From NCBI GenBank assembly GCA_028288545.1, contig JAQBNQ010000535.1, positions 1 through 9,291 on the forward strand: a stretch of DNA of 9,291 nucleotides, read 5' to 3'. The position numbers were made by a program, and so were the translations under genes. Of the stretch, positions 1 through 7,199 are shown one piece after another. Each line of letters starts with the position of its first letter. Within the stretch, counting starts at the first letter, position 1. This DNA is from Bacteroidota bacterium (lineage in GTDB: Bacteria > Bacteroidota > Bacteroidia > Chitinophagales > LD1). Below the pieces are notes generated by a model. That model was not told the DNA's origin and searched no databases. It saw only the letters and a program-made list of their open reading frames with translations.

Positions 1-48
1 TAGGAGTACCTGAAGTAAGTTTTGCCGGGTAAATGTGCAAGCAATTTT

Positions 49-83
49 AATAATGGCGCCTGCTAACAACGGGCGCCATTATT
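49..83 (+). terminator. Rho-independent terminator of a gene left of the window
   Basis: A perfect 12-bp inverted repeat (arms 49-60 and 72-83, aataatggcgcc / ggcgccattatt) encloses an 11-nt loop. The right arm runs into T residues (82-85) on the plus strand and the opposite side has no matching T-run in the right place, so it reads best as a plus-strand terminator. All three plus frames meet a stop before it (11-13, 16-18, 30-32), which fits an upstream gene ending just inside or outside the window. It also insulates the cytochrome gene downstream. Confidence 0.75.
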
Positions 84-126
84 TTATATACCGCGGAAAG
101 TAAATATTTTTTTAATTTTAATATTG

Positions 127-768
127 ATGAAACCTCAGTTAACCCTAAACCCTTTTATGAAAAACATTTTACTTCCTGTGTTTTTTCTGTGTATTTCTGC
201 TCCCCTTTTTTTTACTTCCTGTAATCAAAACCCTGTTCCAGGCCAGGTGCTGGATGCATCGTTGGCTAAGCCCGATTTTGGTGGTTACGAAAGCCAGGTA
301 AAATATGGCGAACACCTGGTTACTATTTGCGGATGCAATGATTGCCATACGCCCAAAAAAATGGGACCACATGGAATGGAACTGGATAGCTCGCGCATGT
401 TGTCAGGCCATCCATCCGAAATGCCATGTGCCGATGTTAACCGGAAAGAAATGGAAACCAAACATGTTATCAGTACCAATGATTTAACCTCGTGGACAGG
501 TCCCTGGGGAACTTCCTACACGGCTAACCTTACACCCGATGCTACGGGTCTTGCCAACTGGGATGAAACCACTTTTATGTATGCCATTAAAATGGGAAAG
601 TTTAAAGGAATGGAATCGAGCAGAGACCTGTTGCCACCTATGCCATGGCAAATGTACCGCAACATGAAAGACAGCGAGCTGAAAGCTATATTCGCTTACC
701 TTCAATCTATCCCTGCAATAAAAAATAATGTTCCGGCGCCTGATAAACCGGCTTTGGCTGCAAAATAA
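127..768 (+). CDS. Lipoprotein c-type cytochrome, single CxxCH heme site
   Basis: Small exported electron-transfer protein. The N-terminus has a hydrophobic stretch ending in a lipobox-like FTSC, so the mature protein should be lipid-anchored at that Cys on the periplasmic side of a membrane. About 40 residues further on is a CNDCH motif, the covalent heme c site with His as proximal ligand; near the C-terminus LLPPMPW supplies the likely distal Met, followed by the helix 'ELKAIFAYLQSIP' typical of class I cytochrome c domains. Only one heme motif is visible. The ATG at 127 is reported; an in-frame ATG at 157 leaves a tighter signal peptide (Cys about 22 residues in) and may be the true start, and an in-frame TTG lies at 124. 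It stands alone between the terminator at 49-83 and a convergent gene 38 bp away, so its redox partner cannot be told. Confidence 0.85.
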   Translation: MKPQLTLNPFMKNILLPVFFLCISAPLFFTSCNQNPVPGQVLDASLAKPDFGGYESQVKYGEHLVTICGCNDCHTPKKMGPHGMELDSSRMLSGHPSEMPCADVNRKEMETKHVISTNDLTSWTGPWGTSYTANLTPDATGLANWDETTFMYAIKMGKFKGMESSRDLLPPMPWQMYRNMKDSELKAIFAYLQSIPAIKNNVPAPDKPALAAK

Positions 769-806
769 AAGTACTCTGCAACCTTAAGCTGGTTATCGCG
801 ATGGAA

Positions 807-2327
807 TTATTTTGTTTTTATCAGTTTGCCCTGTAAAACAATATTGCCAGTGCTATCAACAGCTTTTAATAGGTAAAGTCCGGTAGATAGTTTATTGCCT
901 AAGGCCACATACCGTTCGTTGTTTTGAAGCATGGTTTCAACCAGCTGGCCAACCGAGTTATAAATGCCTATGCTGGTATTACGGACCTCGCCAAAATCAA
1001 CCGTAAATAAATCGGATGATGGATTTGGAAACACGCGCAGCGTTTGACTTTGAGCCACCGGATTGATACCTGTAATAGTGGGGGTGGTAATGTCCAACCT
1101 GTATGAAGTGCACGGAGCGCCGAAATAAGCATTACCCGGTTTAAGATAATAATAACCTGCGGCAAGTGTGGCCACATACATTGTATCGCTGAGCGGGTGC
1201 GAATTTACACCTATGGTAGGATATATGGCACTAATGGTATTTCCAATGGTGTCGAGAAGATATAAGTACATGGGGGTATTGGTAGAAGCGGCATAGGTTT
1301 CCGCCTGCATAATCAATTGAAAAAATCCTGTATCGGGCTTATAGAATTTAAAATAATCTTCATTGCTTTCGTTATAAAAATACTCGTGCCCTTCAATGGG
1401 TTGGTTAGGGTCAACCACTTGTGCAGTGCCCATAGTGTTGTTTGGTTCTACATCATTGCCAAACACCGGGGCCAGCATGGTGTAACTCATTTTATAAGCG
1501 AAGCCCAGTTCACCGTAAACACTCAGGGAGGGTCTTAAGTGCATCGTATCGCCACCGGTTAAGCAACTCCAGTAAAGCGTAGTGTCAAATGGCAAAGGAT
1601 ATGAACCCGGCATTATAGACATATCCGATAGGTTACCACCCACATTATCAAAAAGCGATACATTAAATGGGGCGTTGGCGCCGGCTTCGGCCTCTACACT
1701 TACATTTACTTTCAAAACACCATCGGTAGGTGGAACTATGGCAAAAAAATCATTGTTATCCTCGGCACCGCCACCGGGTTGGTTTTGAAAACCCAAATGG
1801 CCTTCAACATTGGTATTATACGGCATCGGTACAGCAAGCAATGGTGCCTGGTCCGGTTCGGCATCGTTGGTAAAGCTTGGCAAAGCTACGGTCCAGTTAA
1901 GGGTGTAGTTCCAGCAAAGATTAAAGGCCCAGCCACGGTAGGCCTGTAAATAAAAAGTATCTGCGGCCATGCAGCAAAAGGTAAGTGTATCGCTTAATGC
2001 CGAACCGCTAACACCCGTGCGAACAGTATAACCATAAAACGGCGCACCCGTTTTTGAAAATAGTGAAATATTAAGCTGCCCTTGCCCCGGTTCAGTGGCG
2101 TCGGGTATGGAGGCTGTGGTGTACACTACCAATATGCCGTCGTTAGGCAAAATAATCCTATACCAATCCTGGTCGGTGAACACGCAACTTTGCCCCGATA
2201 TAGTAGTGCCGGCGGCCAAAGGATTAGCCACCTGTAAGGAATCATTGGGTTCCGTTTCGCTTGATTGCGCGTGAGCCGCAAGGCATGTAAAACATAGAGC
2301 GGCAAATAGTGTAAACAGGTTTTTCAT
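807..2327 (-). CDS. Secreted T9SS cargo with three PPC-like repeats
   Basis: 506-residue exported protein of unknown specific function. Residues 1-20 form a Sec signal peptide (hydrophobic core, cleavage expected after AHA before Q21). Three similar modules of about 125-135 residues follow (about 24-148, 154-287, 291-416), each opening with an acidic 'EPN/EPD' motif (ETEPNDS, NDAEPDQ, NDVEPNN) and carrying a later D-(W/F/Y)-(Y/F) strand, as in bacterial pre-peptidase C-terminal (PPC) beta-sandwich domains. No protease or other catalytic domain is seen. Residues 430-506 are a type IX secretion type A sorting domain, starting at the FPNPSSD motif and ending in a basic tail. It should cross the outer membrane through T9SS and be released or surface-attached. 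Its upstream region is shared with the divergent propeller gene. Adhesive or matrix roles are possible but unproven. Confidence 0.85.
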   Translation of the reverse strand: MKNLFTLFAALCFTCLAAHAQSSETEPNDSLQVANPLAAGTTISGQSCVFTDQDWYRIILPNDGILVVYTTASIPDATEPGQGQLNISLFSKTGAPFYGYTVRTGVSGSALSDTLTFCCMAADTFYLQAYRGWAFNLCWNYTLNWTVALPSFTNDAEPDQAPLLAVPMPYNTNVEGHLGFQNQPGGGAEDNNDFFAIVPPTDGVLKVNVSVEAEAGANAPFNVSLFDNVGGNLSDMSIMPGSYPLPFDTTLYWSCLTGGDTMHLRPSLSVYGELGFAYKMSYTMLAPVFGNDVEPNNTMGTAQVVDPNQPIEGHEYFYNESNEDYFKFYKPDTGFFQLIMQAETYAASTNTPMYLYLLDTIGNTISAIYPTIGVNSHPLSDTMYVATLAAGYYYLKPGNAYFGAPCTSYRLDITTPTITGINPVAQSQTLRVFPNPSSDLFTVDFGEVRNTSIGIYNSVGQLVETMLQNNERYVALGNKLSTGLYLLKAVDSTGNIVLQGKLIKTK

Positions 2328-2367
2328 ATATGGCTTTATTTTTAAAGTGTTATAACTCTTTATGGGA

Positions 2368-2375
2368 TAAAGGTA
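2368..2375 (-). promoter_or_regulatory. Possible -7 box of the leftward T9SS gene
   Basis: Read on the minus strand the site is TACCTTTA, matching the Bacteroidota -7 pattern TAnnTTTR, about 40 bp before the ATG at 2327. No TTG occurs at the usual distance upstream. The palindrome at 2397-2416 lies where the -33 region would be, which would suit an activator-dependent promoter. This is a weak call from pattern matching alone. Confidence 0.25.
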
Positions 2376-2396
2376 GGATAGACCGCGCGGGCTGGG

Positions 2397-2416
2397 TATC
2401 CCCCATGTGGGGGATA
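2397..2416. promoter_or_regulatory. Palindromic candidate operator in the divergent gap
   Basis: A perfect inverted repeat with 8-bp arms, tatccccc (2397-2404) and gggggata (2409-2416), around a 4-nt centre atgt. It stands out as C/G-rich in an otherwise AT-rich intergenic region between two divergently transcribed T9SS-cargo genes. No T-run follows on either strand and no gene ends here, so a terminator is unlikely. A dimeric DNA-binding regulator (NarL/LuxR-type factors favour such C-run/G-run palindromes) is the most natural reader; this is inference. Confidence 0.45.
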
Positions 2417-2499
2417 TTGTAGATGGTGGTTGTGGGCCAAACTTACTTCATAAAAATATATATTGGCCGCTATGAATGAAAAAGTAGATACCGGCACCC

Positions 2500-2532
2500 T
2501 TGACCGAGGTATGAAAAACATTTCTATATTTA
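2500..2532 (+). promoter_or_regulatory. Candidate Bacteroidota promoter of the propeller gene
   Basis: TTG at 2500-2502 and TATATTTA at 2525-2532 are separated by 22 bp, within the 17-23 bp spacing described for flavobacterial promoters of the form TTG / TAnnTTTG. The last base is A rather than G. Transcription would start around 2537-2540, giving a short AT-rich leader before the ATG at 2556. No Shine-Dalgarno sequence is visible, as is common in this phylum. Confidence 0.4.
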
Positions 2533-2555
2533 TATATCCTAAATAAATTGTAATT

Positions 2556-4427
2556 ATGAGTAACCTGAAAGTATACTTTATTTCATTTTTTGTTTTTATG
2601 GCGTGTCTTTGCTCTGCAAGGCCCGGTCAGTGGCAATGGATAAAACAGGGAATGGATTCGGCCTATTCCAGTTTTCCGTTGTGCATTAGCCCGGTGGTAA
2701 ACAATTGCTTTTATGTGGCAGGAAGTTTTACCGGCAGCCCGGCCATTTTTGGAAGCGACACCCTTACCGCGGCCAATGGCGCAACCAACCTATATATTGT
2801 AAAGTATGATGTAACGGGCCAGGTGCGATGGGCACGTGCTGTTTCGGGCACCAGGAGTCCTTATTGGGTAAACGTGGCGGGCATTGCAACGGATGCCGCA
2901 GGCAATTTGTATATCACCGGTGCTTTTAGCGACAGCATTGTCACTTTCGGGACATATACGCTGCACGGTGTGGCAAGTACCCATATTATTGACAATTATT
3001 TTATTGCTAAATATGATTCTTCGGGCAATGTGATGTGGGCTGAAACTTCGGGGCAGGGTATTTGGTCGAGCGGGATGTGTGCCGACCCGCAGGGTAATGT
3101 ATATGTTAGCGGCCATTATAACGTGCAGTTGCAATACGTGGTTTTAGGCAACGACACCCTAAGTGGCCAACCCGGGGCCTTTATTGCCAGGTACGACGGC
3201 CAGGGAAATATAAAATGGATACTTAATGGCAACAGCAGCAACCCCAATGGTTTTGCGTATGGTTCGGGGCCAATTGCCAGCGATGCAGCATCGAATATTT
3301 ATATGATCAACGCTAACAATTCGTACAATATTATTTTCGGTAGCGACACGGTTTATAACCCCGATGGCAGGGACGAATTTTATATGGTGAAAGTGGATTC
3401 GTCCGGCAATACGCAATGGTTGAATATACTGGATGGCCCTTCCGACCAGTACAGTTACCTGGGCGCCACCCCGGCAGGCAATGTATATGTAGCGGGCTAT
3501 TACGATTCGACCTTGATCATTGGCAGTGACACGCTCAACACTTCAGCCAGCATAACTCCCTTTATTGCAAAATTTAATAACGCGGGCACTGCTATCTGGG
3601 CCAAGAGCCTGGACCTGAACATAACACCCCAGGCTATAACTGATGATGCCGATGATAATATGTATTTAAGTGGGTACATTACCAGTACTGCTGTTTTTAA
3701 CCATGATACTATAAGTGGCGGAAACCTGGCCAATACCTTTGTGGCCAAATACGATGGGGCGGGCAGCCCGGAATGGGCCGCAGCCATGAACGGCTATGGT
3801 AACAACCAATGGAACTATAGCCAAAGCATGAGCATTGATGATAACCTGAACATTTATGTTGCAGGGTTTTTTAATAACACAACTCTCGTAGCTTCCAACG
3901 ACACAGTAAATGCTACGCCGGGCGCCTATAACACTTATGTGGCCCGGCTTAGCCAGTGCTTTAATGCGGTTATTCCGGTTATCAGCATTACCGGCGATAC
4001 CCTGCAGACAGGAATCTATTCGTCCTATCAATGGCTGATGAATGGCACACCGCTTAGCAACGGCAACAGCCGGTTTTTACAGTTTTCGCAAAACGGCAGT
4101 TACCGGGTTATTGTAAGGGACTCCACCGGTTGCAGTGATACCTCGGCTGCTTACCAGGTTAACGCGCTTGGTGTAAATGCAGCGCCTGGTATAGGTAACT
4201 TTACTATATATCCGAATCCGGGAAATGGCTCGTTTATTTTGCAGACTCAAAACGCCATAGGCAGTCATTTTATTATAACGGATGTTACAGGCAATATCGT
4301 TTTGAGCCAAACTATATATGCTGATAAGGAGTTTGTTGATTTAAGTTCGGTGGCTCCGGGTATTTATATTTTAAGCGCTACGACCAAGCAGGGACCTTAT
4401 GTTGGGAAGGTTGTTATTGAGAAGTAG
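2556..4427 (+). CDS. Secreted SBBP-type beta-propeller protein with T9SS sorting domain
   Basis: 623-residue exported protein. Residues 1-21 are a Sec signal peptide (expected cut after CSA). Residues about 50-465 hold a series of SBBP/propeller-like repeats: strands of the form (I/V)AKYD..G...W recur near 79-92, 150-161, 210-221, 276-288, 337-348 and 396-407, each followed by a 'D..GN.Y(I/V)(S/T/A)G' strand and then an FG(S/T)DTL-like turn. Residues about 470-536 resemble the Ig-like module often found before sorting domains (YQWLMNGTPL, then NGSYRVIVRDSTGC). Residues 549-623 are a type IX type A sorting domain (YPNPGNGSF, ending VGKVVIEK). No catalytic residues are recognisable; surface binding or scaffolding is the usual guess for this architecture. 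It is divergent from the other T9SS cargo gene and may be co-controlled with it through the palindrome at 2397-2416. Confidence 0.88.
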   Translation: MSNLKVYFISFFVFMACLCSARPGQWQWIKQGMDSAYSSFPLCISPVVNNCFYVAGSFTGSPAIFGSDTLTAANGATNLYIVKYDVTGQVRWARAVSGTRSPYWVNVAGIATDAAGNLYITGAFSDSIVTFGTYTLHGVASTHIIDNYFIAKYDSSGNVMWAETSGQGIWSSGMCADPQGNVYVSGHYNVQLQYVVLGNDTLSGQPGAFIARYDGQGNIKWILNGNSSNPNGFAYGSGPIASDAASNIYMINANNSYNIIFGSDTVYNPDGRDEFYMVKVDSSGNTQWLNILDGPSDQYSYLGATPAGNVYVAGYYDSTLIIGSDTLNTSASITPFIAKFNNAGTAIWAKSLDLNITPQAITDDADDNMYLSGYITSTAVFNHDTISGGNLANTFVAKYDGAGSPEWAAAMNGYGNNQWNYSQSMSIDDNLNIYVAGFFNNTTLVASNDTVNATPGAYNTYVARLSQCFNAVIPVISITGDTLQTGIYSSYQWLMNGTPLSNGNSRFLQFSQNGSYRVIVRDSTGCSDTSAAYQVNALGVNAAPGIGNFTIYPNPGNGSFILQTQNAIGSHFIITDVTGNIVLSQTIYADKEFVDLSSVAPGIYILSATTKQGPYVGKVVIEK

Positions 4428-4438
4428 ACCATTGTACC

Positions 4439-4523
4439 GGGGAGATTTCAAGTGCATTGAAAATGCCTGAGCATAGCATTCGCGTCCCTTGCCTGCTTAT
4501 TGGCTTGACGTCAGACTCGCGGA
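4439..4523. repeat. Structured intergenic repeat, copy 1
   Basis: First of two related copies about 113 bp apart. It opens with ggggagattt, contains gcattgaaaatgc (4454-4466, itself a 5-bp stem with a 3-nt loop), then gcattcgcgtccc (4476-4488), and closes with cagactcgcgga (4512-4523), which is roughly complementary to the gcattcgcgtcc part. The other copy keeps all these blocks in the same order. It lies directly after the propeller gene and codes for nothing recognisable. Confidence 0.6.
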
Positions 4524-4550
4524 TAGCGGAGAGGATACTACGCACGGTGT

Positions 4551-4632
4551 GGGGACGATTTGAAACGCATTGAAAATGCTTGAACCTTGGCATCCGCGTC
4601 CCCCACGCTCGGGCTTGCGCGACAGACGCGGA
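4551..4632. repeat. Structured intergenic repeat, copy 2
   Basis: Second copy: ggggacgattt, gcattgaaaatgc (4567-4579, identical to copy 1), gcatccgcgtccc (4590-4602), and cagacgcgga (4623-4632). Here the end blocks pair exactly: tccgcgtc (4593-4600) with gacgcgga (4625-4632), enclosing a GC-rich 24-nt loop. The two copies look like a REP-like intergenic element that has been duplicated in tandem. No transposase or RAYT gene is in the window. Confidence 0.6.
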
Positions 4633-4685
4633 CGAGATTGCGAAAATTTTATAGTTTTAATCACTATTAGGTACGCTGATTATTT
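4633..4685. other. Short AT-rich leader before the TIR gene
   Basis: 53 bp between the second repeat and the TIR gene start. It contains TAGTTTTA (4652-4659), a possible -7 box, but no TTG at 17-23 bp upstream, so the promoter is not established. There is no Shine-Dalgarno sequence before the ATG at 4686. Confidence 0.3.
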
Positions 4686-5564
4686 ATGGCTTCAAATCTA
4701 AACGATTCCTTTCCGGAAGACCAACTACTTTCCTACATGTCATTTTTTCGGCATTTACTATGTCCACATCCTGATTTTCAATTTAGAAAACCTCCACCAT
4801 CAGACGTCAAAGAGGCCCAAAGTCGGTCCGTGTATGATTTTTTCATCTCCTACCGACATCAAATGTCTGGGGGTTATGCCCAAACTCTTTCAAATGAACT
4901 TAAGGAATTCGGCTATCAAGTTTACTTTGCCGGCCAAGTGCCTGAACTTGAATCCCTAGACGATGAACTTATTAGAGAAAAACTGCAATCAGCATTGCAT
5001 ATGTCCAGCGTATTTGTAATCATAGGGAATAAAAATATGTTTGCGGGAGAGTGGGTCGCATGGGAAATGGAAACGTTTTATGAAGATCATTGGGGACGAA
5101 AAGTTCCAATCATAACCGAAGAGATGGGTTCGCCTATTACTAATGATCAAAGTTTGGAGAGCTTGGCATTGAAGCAAATACGACAATTTGACACGTCAGC
5201 GGCAATTATTTATGAAGAAGATAACGATGCCTGGAAAAATCAGAAACCTTCTGCGATAACTATATTTTGCCTGCTTCTTGTGCGAGAATTTTATCGTGTT
5301 GAATTGGAATTTTGGCATAATTGGTCGCCGATGTCCGCTAATGCCAGATACCGCTTATACTTAGAAAGTATGTACAAAGATCGGGTATGCAGATACATGA
5401 TGGCGGCAATGCTCATGCCGCATCCAGATTATTCTTTAGCGCAACTGAAGAATAGGTATCTCAAAGAGGCTAGAGAATACATGCCACCACCATCGCGTAA
5501 AAAGTTTGGCTTTTGGAGCTTATTTAAATCGATAATGTGGCCTCTCTATAGACTCAAAGCATGA
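4686..5564 (+). CDS. TIR domain protein, probable NAD+-consuming enzyme
   Basis: 292-residue protein without a signal peptide. The TIR domain spans about residues 48-180: box 1 is YDFFISYRH (50-58), followed by the first helix (YAQTLSNEL), a 'VYF' strand (79-81), the strand VFVIIG (109-114), and then W123-V-A-W-E127, in which E127 sits four residues after W as in the catalytic SxWCxxE region of TIR NADases. The N-terminal 47 residues and the helical C-terminal 110 residues are not recognised. The tail (274-290: FGFWSLFK..MWPLYRL) is aromatic and basic and might touch membrane or protein. PHPD and PPPS occur both in the N-terminal extension and in the tail. The ATG at 4686 is used because it is the first in the frame; M18 (4737) also precedes the domain. 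The gene converges on the TPR-S hydrolase gene 139 bp away, so it is not in that operon. Likely role: phage-triggered NAD+ cleavage or signal synthesis (family knowledge plus inference). Confidence 0.82.
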   Translation: MASNLNDSFPEDQLLSYMSFFRHLLCPHPDFQFRKPPPSDVKEAQSRSVYDFFISYRHQMSGGYAQTLSNELKEFGYQVYFAGQVPELESLDDELIREKLQSALHMSSVFVIIGNKNMFAGEWVAWEMETFYEDHWGRKVPIITEEMGSPITNDQSLESLALKQIRQFDTSAAIIYEEDNDAWKNQKPSAITIFCLLLVREFYRVELEFWHNWSPMSANARYRLYLESMYKDRVCRYMMAAMLMPHPDYSLAQLKNRYLKEAREYMPPPSRKKFGFWSLFKSIMWPLYRLKA

Positions 5565-5703
5565 CCAGATGCTGCTGTTTGTAGCTGAAGAGTACGCAAG
5601 AAGTCGGCGCCTACGAACCTAAGTCCTCCTCCTACCAACTGGCATCCATTTCAACGGCCCAATGGCTATGTTGCAGCGAGGATAAGTGGAGAAACAACGA
5701 AAC
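5565..5703. other. Convergent intergenic gap without clear features
   Basis: 139 bp between the stop codons of two converging genes. It is richer in G+C than the gene to its right. No strong terminator hairpin with a T-run is visible for either direction. A plus-strand frame stays open for nearly 40 codons but has no start codon and no recognisable protein. Confidence 0.4.
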
Positions 5704-7158
5704 CTAATCGATGAAAATTTGCTCTATCTCATCCTTCCAGTCAAGTTTGTTCAAACTATTACAGGCATATATGGCATTAATCATCATTGAACTTGTTGCG
5801 CGTATATCTTTATTACATTTTTTAATCGCCTCGCTGTACAACCTTTTACTTTCACCGAATGCATTTAAATATAAATAAGCTTCCGCTCTGGTAGCAAGTT
5901 CCCAATAATCTTCTTGTGAACTTTTTTCACAATGGTCAAGAGCCAATTGAGCCATTTTTTTTGATTCAGTCTGGTCATGTTCCTTTTGCATTAGATACAG
6001 AAAAGCAAGGTTTATTGCGTGATAATATATCTGATTATTATTGTTTGCCGCTACTGAAATACTCAATGCTTTGTTGTACCAATATATAGCCGAATCCAGA
6101 AAGCTCGAATTGTTTTCGAGGAGATACTTCCTTTTCCACCGGCCTCCCAGAATTCCCATTACATCCGTATTTGTTTTTACCGCCTCTGACTTTTCAATTA
6201 CCTTTATTGCAACATCAATTTTACCAGTACCTTCCAGCGCAAAAATGTATTTTCTGAAACCCTTAGTATCGAGATGATGTAATTTGTTCCCTAATGTATT
6301 TACATCCTCATGATACCTTCCGACCAAATTGTTTAATTCTTTTTCATCAAACCCTGTTAGATAGTTCTTATCAGAATGTAGTACCTTTTTTATTATCTGA
6401 AATGACGTGTCACTTTCGGTCATGGGCTTTACCATTGTAATATGATTACCTGTGGTGTAACTTCGATATTCGTGCGGAAAAGGCTCTAAGCTTGAAATAA
6501 CAGGAACAAAATCATCAAGCTCTCCAGCGACAGTTGCAAATCGAAAAGGGTATTTGCCGGTGAACTTGTCATTCCATTCCTTCCTTAATTTTTTGATGAA
6601 TTCACCTTCATTATCCATATCACTAATCTGGTTTTTAAACCATCTCATAAACCATGCTTTTTTTAATCCTGCGCTGGGAGTTCCGAAAAAAAGTACATGA
6701 GATATCTTATGGATGTCTGCCATATTCAAAATGGCTCGTTGAATTACTAACCCTCCCATACTATGTCCGATAAGAGCTACTCGACTATATTGGCTGAAAA
6801 TGATATCAAGATTGGTTTTAAGGTAGCTTGCAATCTTATTGATGTCTGGACTAGCAGCCCAGATTCCTCTTCCGATATTGGGCATTAAATCCGTAGAGTA
6901 GCCGATGCTTAAAACATCCCATCCATTCAATTCCTTTTCTTTCACAATAAACGCAGGCATAGGATTAAATGTAGATTCTGGATCCCCACAAAAACCGTGC
7001 ACGAAGCAGATGATATTTTCATTTCCCTCAGAGCGATAAGGAATTATCGCACCTCTGTGGTCACCCTTCACAGATTTTAGAAGTTCCCCCAAAACAACCT
7101 TGGAAATACCCTTTGCTGCTGAAACTACCGCTTGAGATAATATTTTTGGAACAGTCAT
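5704..7158 (-). CDS. Alpha/beta-hydrolase (lipase-like) fused to TPR-S-like repeat domain
   Basis: 484-residue two-part protein. Residues about 45-260 are an alpha/beta-hydrolase of the PGAP1/DUF676 lipase-like type: oxyanion motif FVHGF (52-56), nucleophile elbow GHSMGG with Ser133, a likely acid at D215/D216 (AGELDDFVP) and the catalytic His239 (TGNHITMVKP). All triad positions are filled, so it should be an active esterase or lipase. Residues about 272-470 are helical repeats resembling the TPR-S / MAP3K TRAF-binding-like domain (ILGGRWKRKYLL near 336-347, then A..WYNKAL and the Y..AINLAFLYLM helix), a domain linked to TIR systems and proposed to sense nucleotide signals. Residues 1-30 form an amphipathic helix, not a classical signal peptide. 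The gene starts 41 bp after the ThsB-like gene, same strand, so co-transcription is likely. Inferred role: effector that attacks membrane lipid or another ester when the repeat domain binds a TIR product. Confidence 0.82.
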   Translation of the reverse strand: MTVPKILSQAVVSAAKGISKVVLGELLKSVKGDHRGAIIPYRSEGNENIICFVHGFCGDPESTFNPMPAFIVKEKELNGWDVLSIGYSTDLMPNIGRGIWAASPDINKIASYLKTNLDIIFSQYSRVALIGHSMGGLVIQRAILNMADIHKISHVLFFGTPSAGLKKAWFMRWFKNQISDMDNEGEFIKKLRKEWNDKFTGKYPFRFATVAGELDDFVPVISSLEPFPHEYRSYTTGNHITMVKPMTESDTSFQIIKKVLHSDKNYLTGFDEKELNNLVGRYHEDVNTLGNKLHHLDTKGFRKYIFALEGTGKIDVAIKVIEKSEAVKTNTDVMGILGGRWKRKYLLENNSSFLDSAIYWYNKALSISVAANNNNQIYYHAINLAFLYLMQKEHDQTESKKMAQLALDHCEKSSQEDYWELATRAEAYLYLNAFGESKRLYSEAIKKCNKDIRATSSMMINAIYACNSLNKLDWKDEIEQIFID

Positions 7159-7199
7159 TGTATTCTAATTTTAAATCTTCTTTAAATGTCATTAGGTTA

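Noticed and set aside
3..32. Nine open codons (GVPEVSFAG) ending in TAA, possibly the tail of an upstream gene
   Set aside because: Too short to identify, and the other two plus frames also close before the terminator, so the frame cannot be chosen.
2790..3134. Minus-strand open frame of 114 codons inside the propeller gene
   Set aside because: Lies wholly within a well-supported gene and its translation has no domain-like pattern; a shadow frame. The same holds for the antisense frames at 3159-4310.
4439..4632. CRISPR array
   Set aside because: Only two imperfect copies, each about 80 bp and internally structured, without regular spacers or cas genes.
5587..5713. Open plus-strand frame of nearly 40 codons in the convergent gap
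   Set aside because: It has no start codon, no recognisable protein, and runs into the end of the hydrolase gene; most likely chance.
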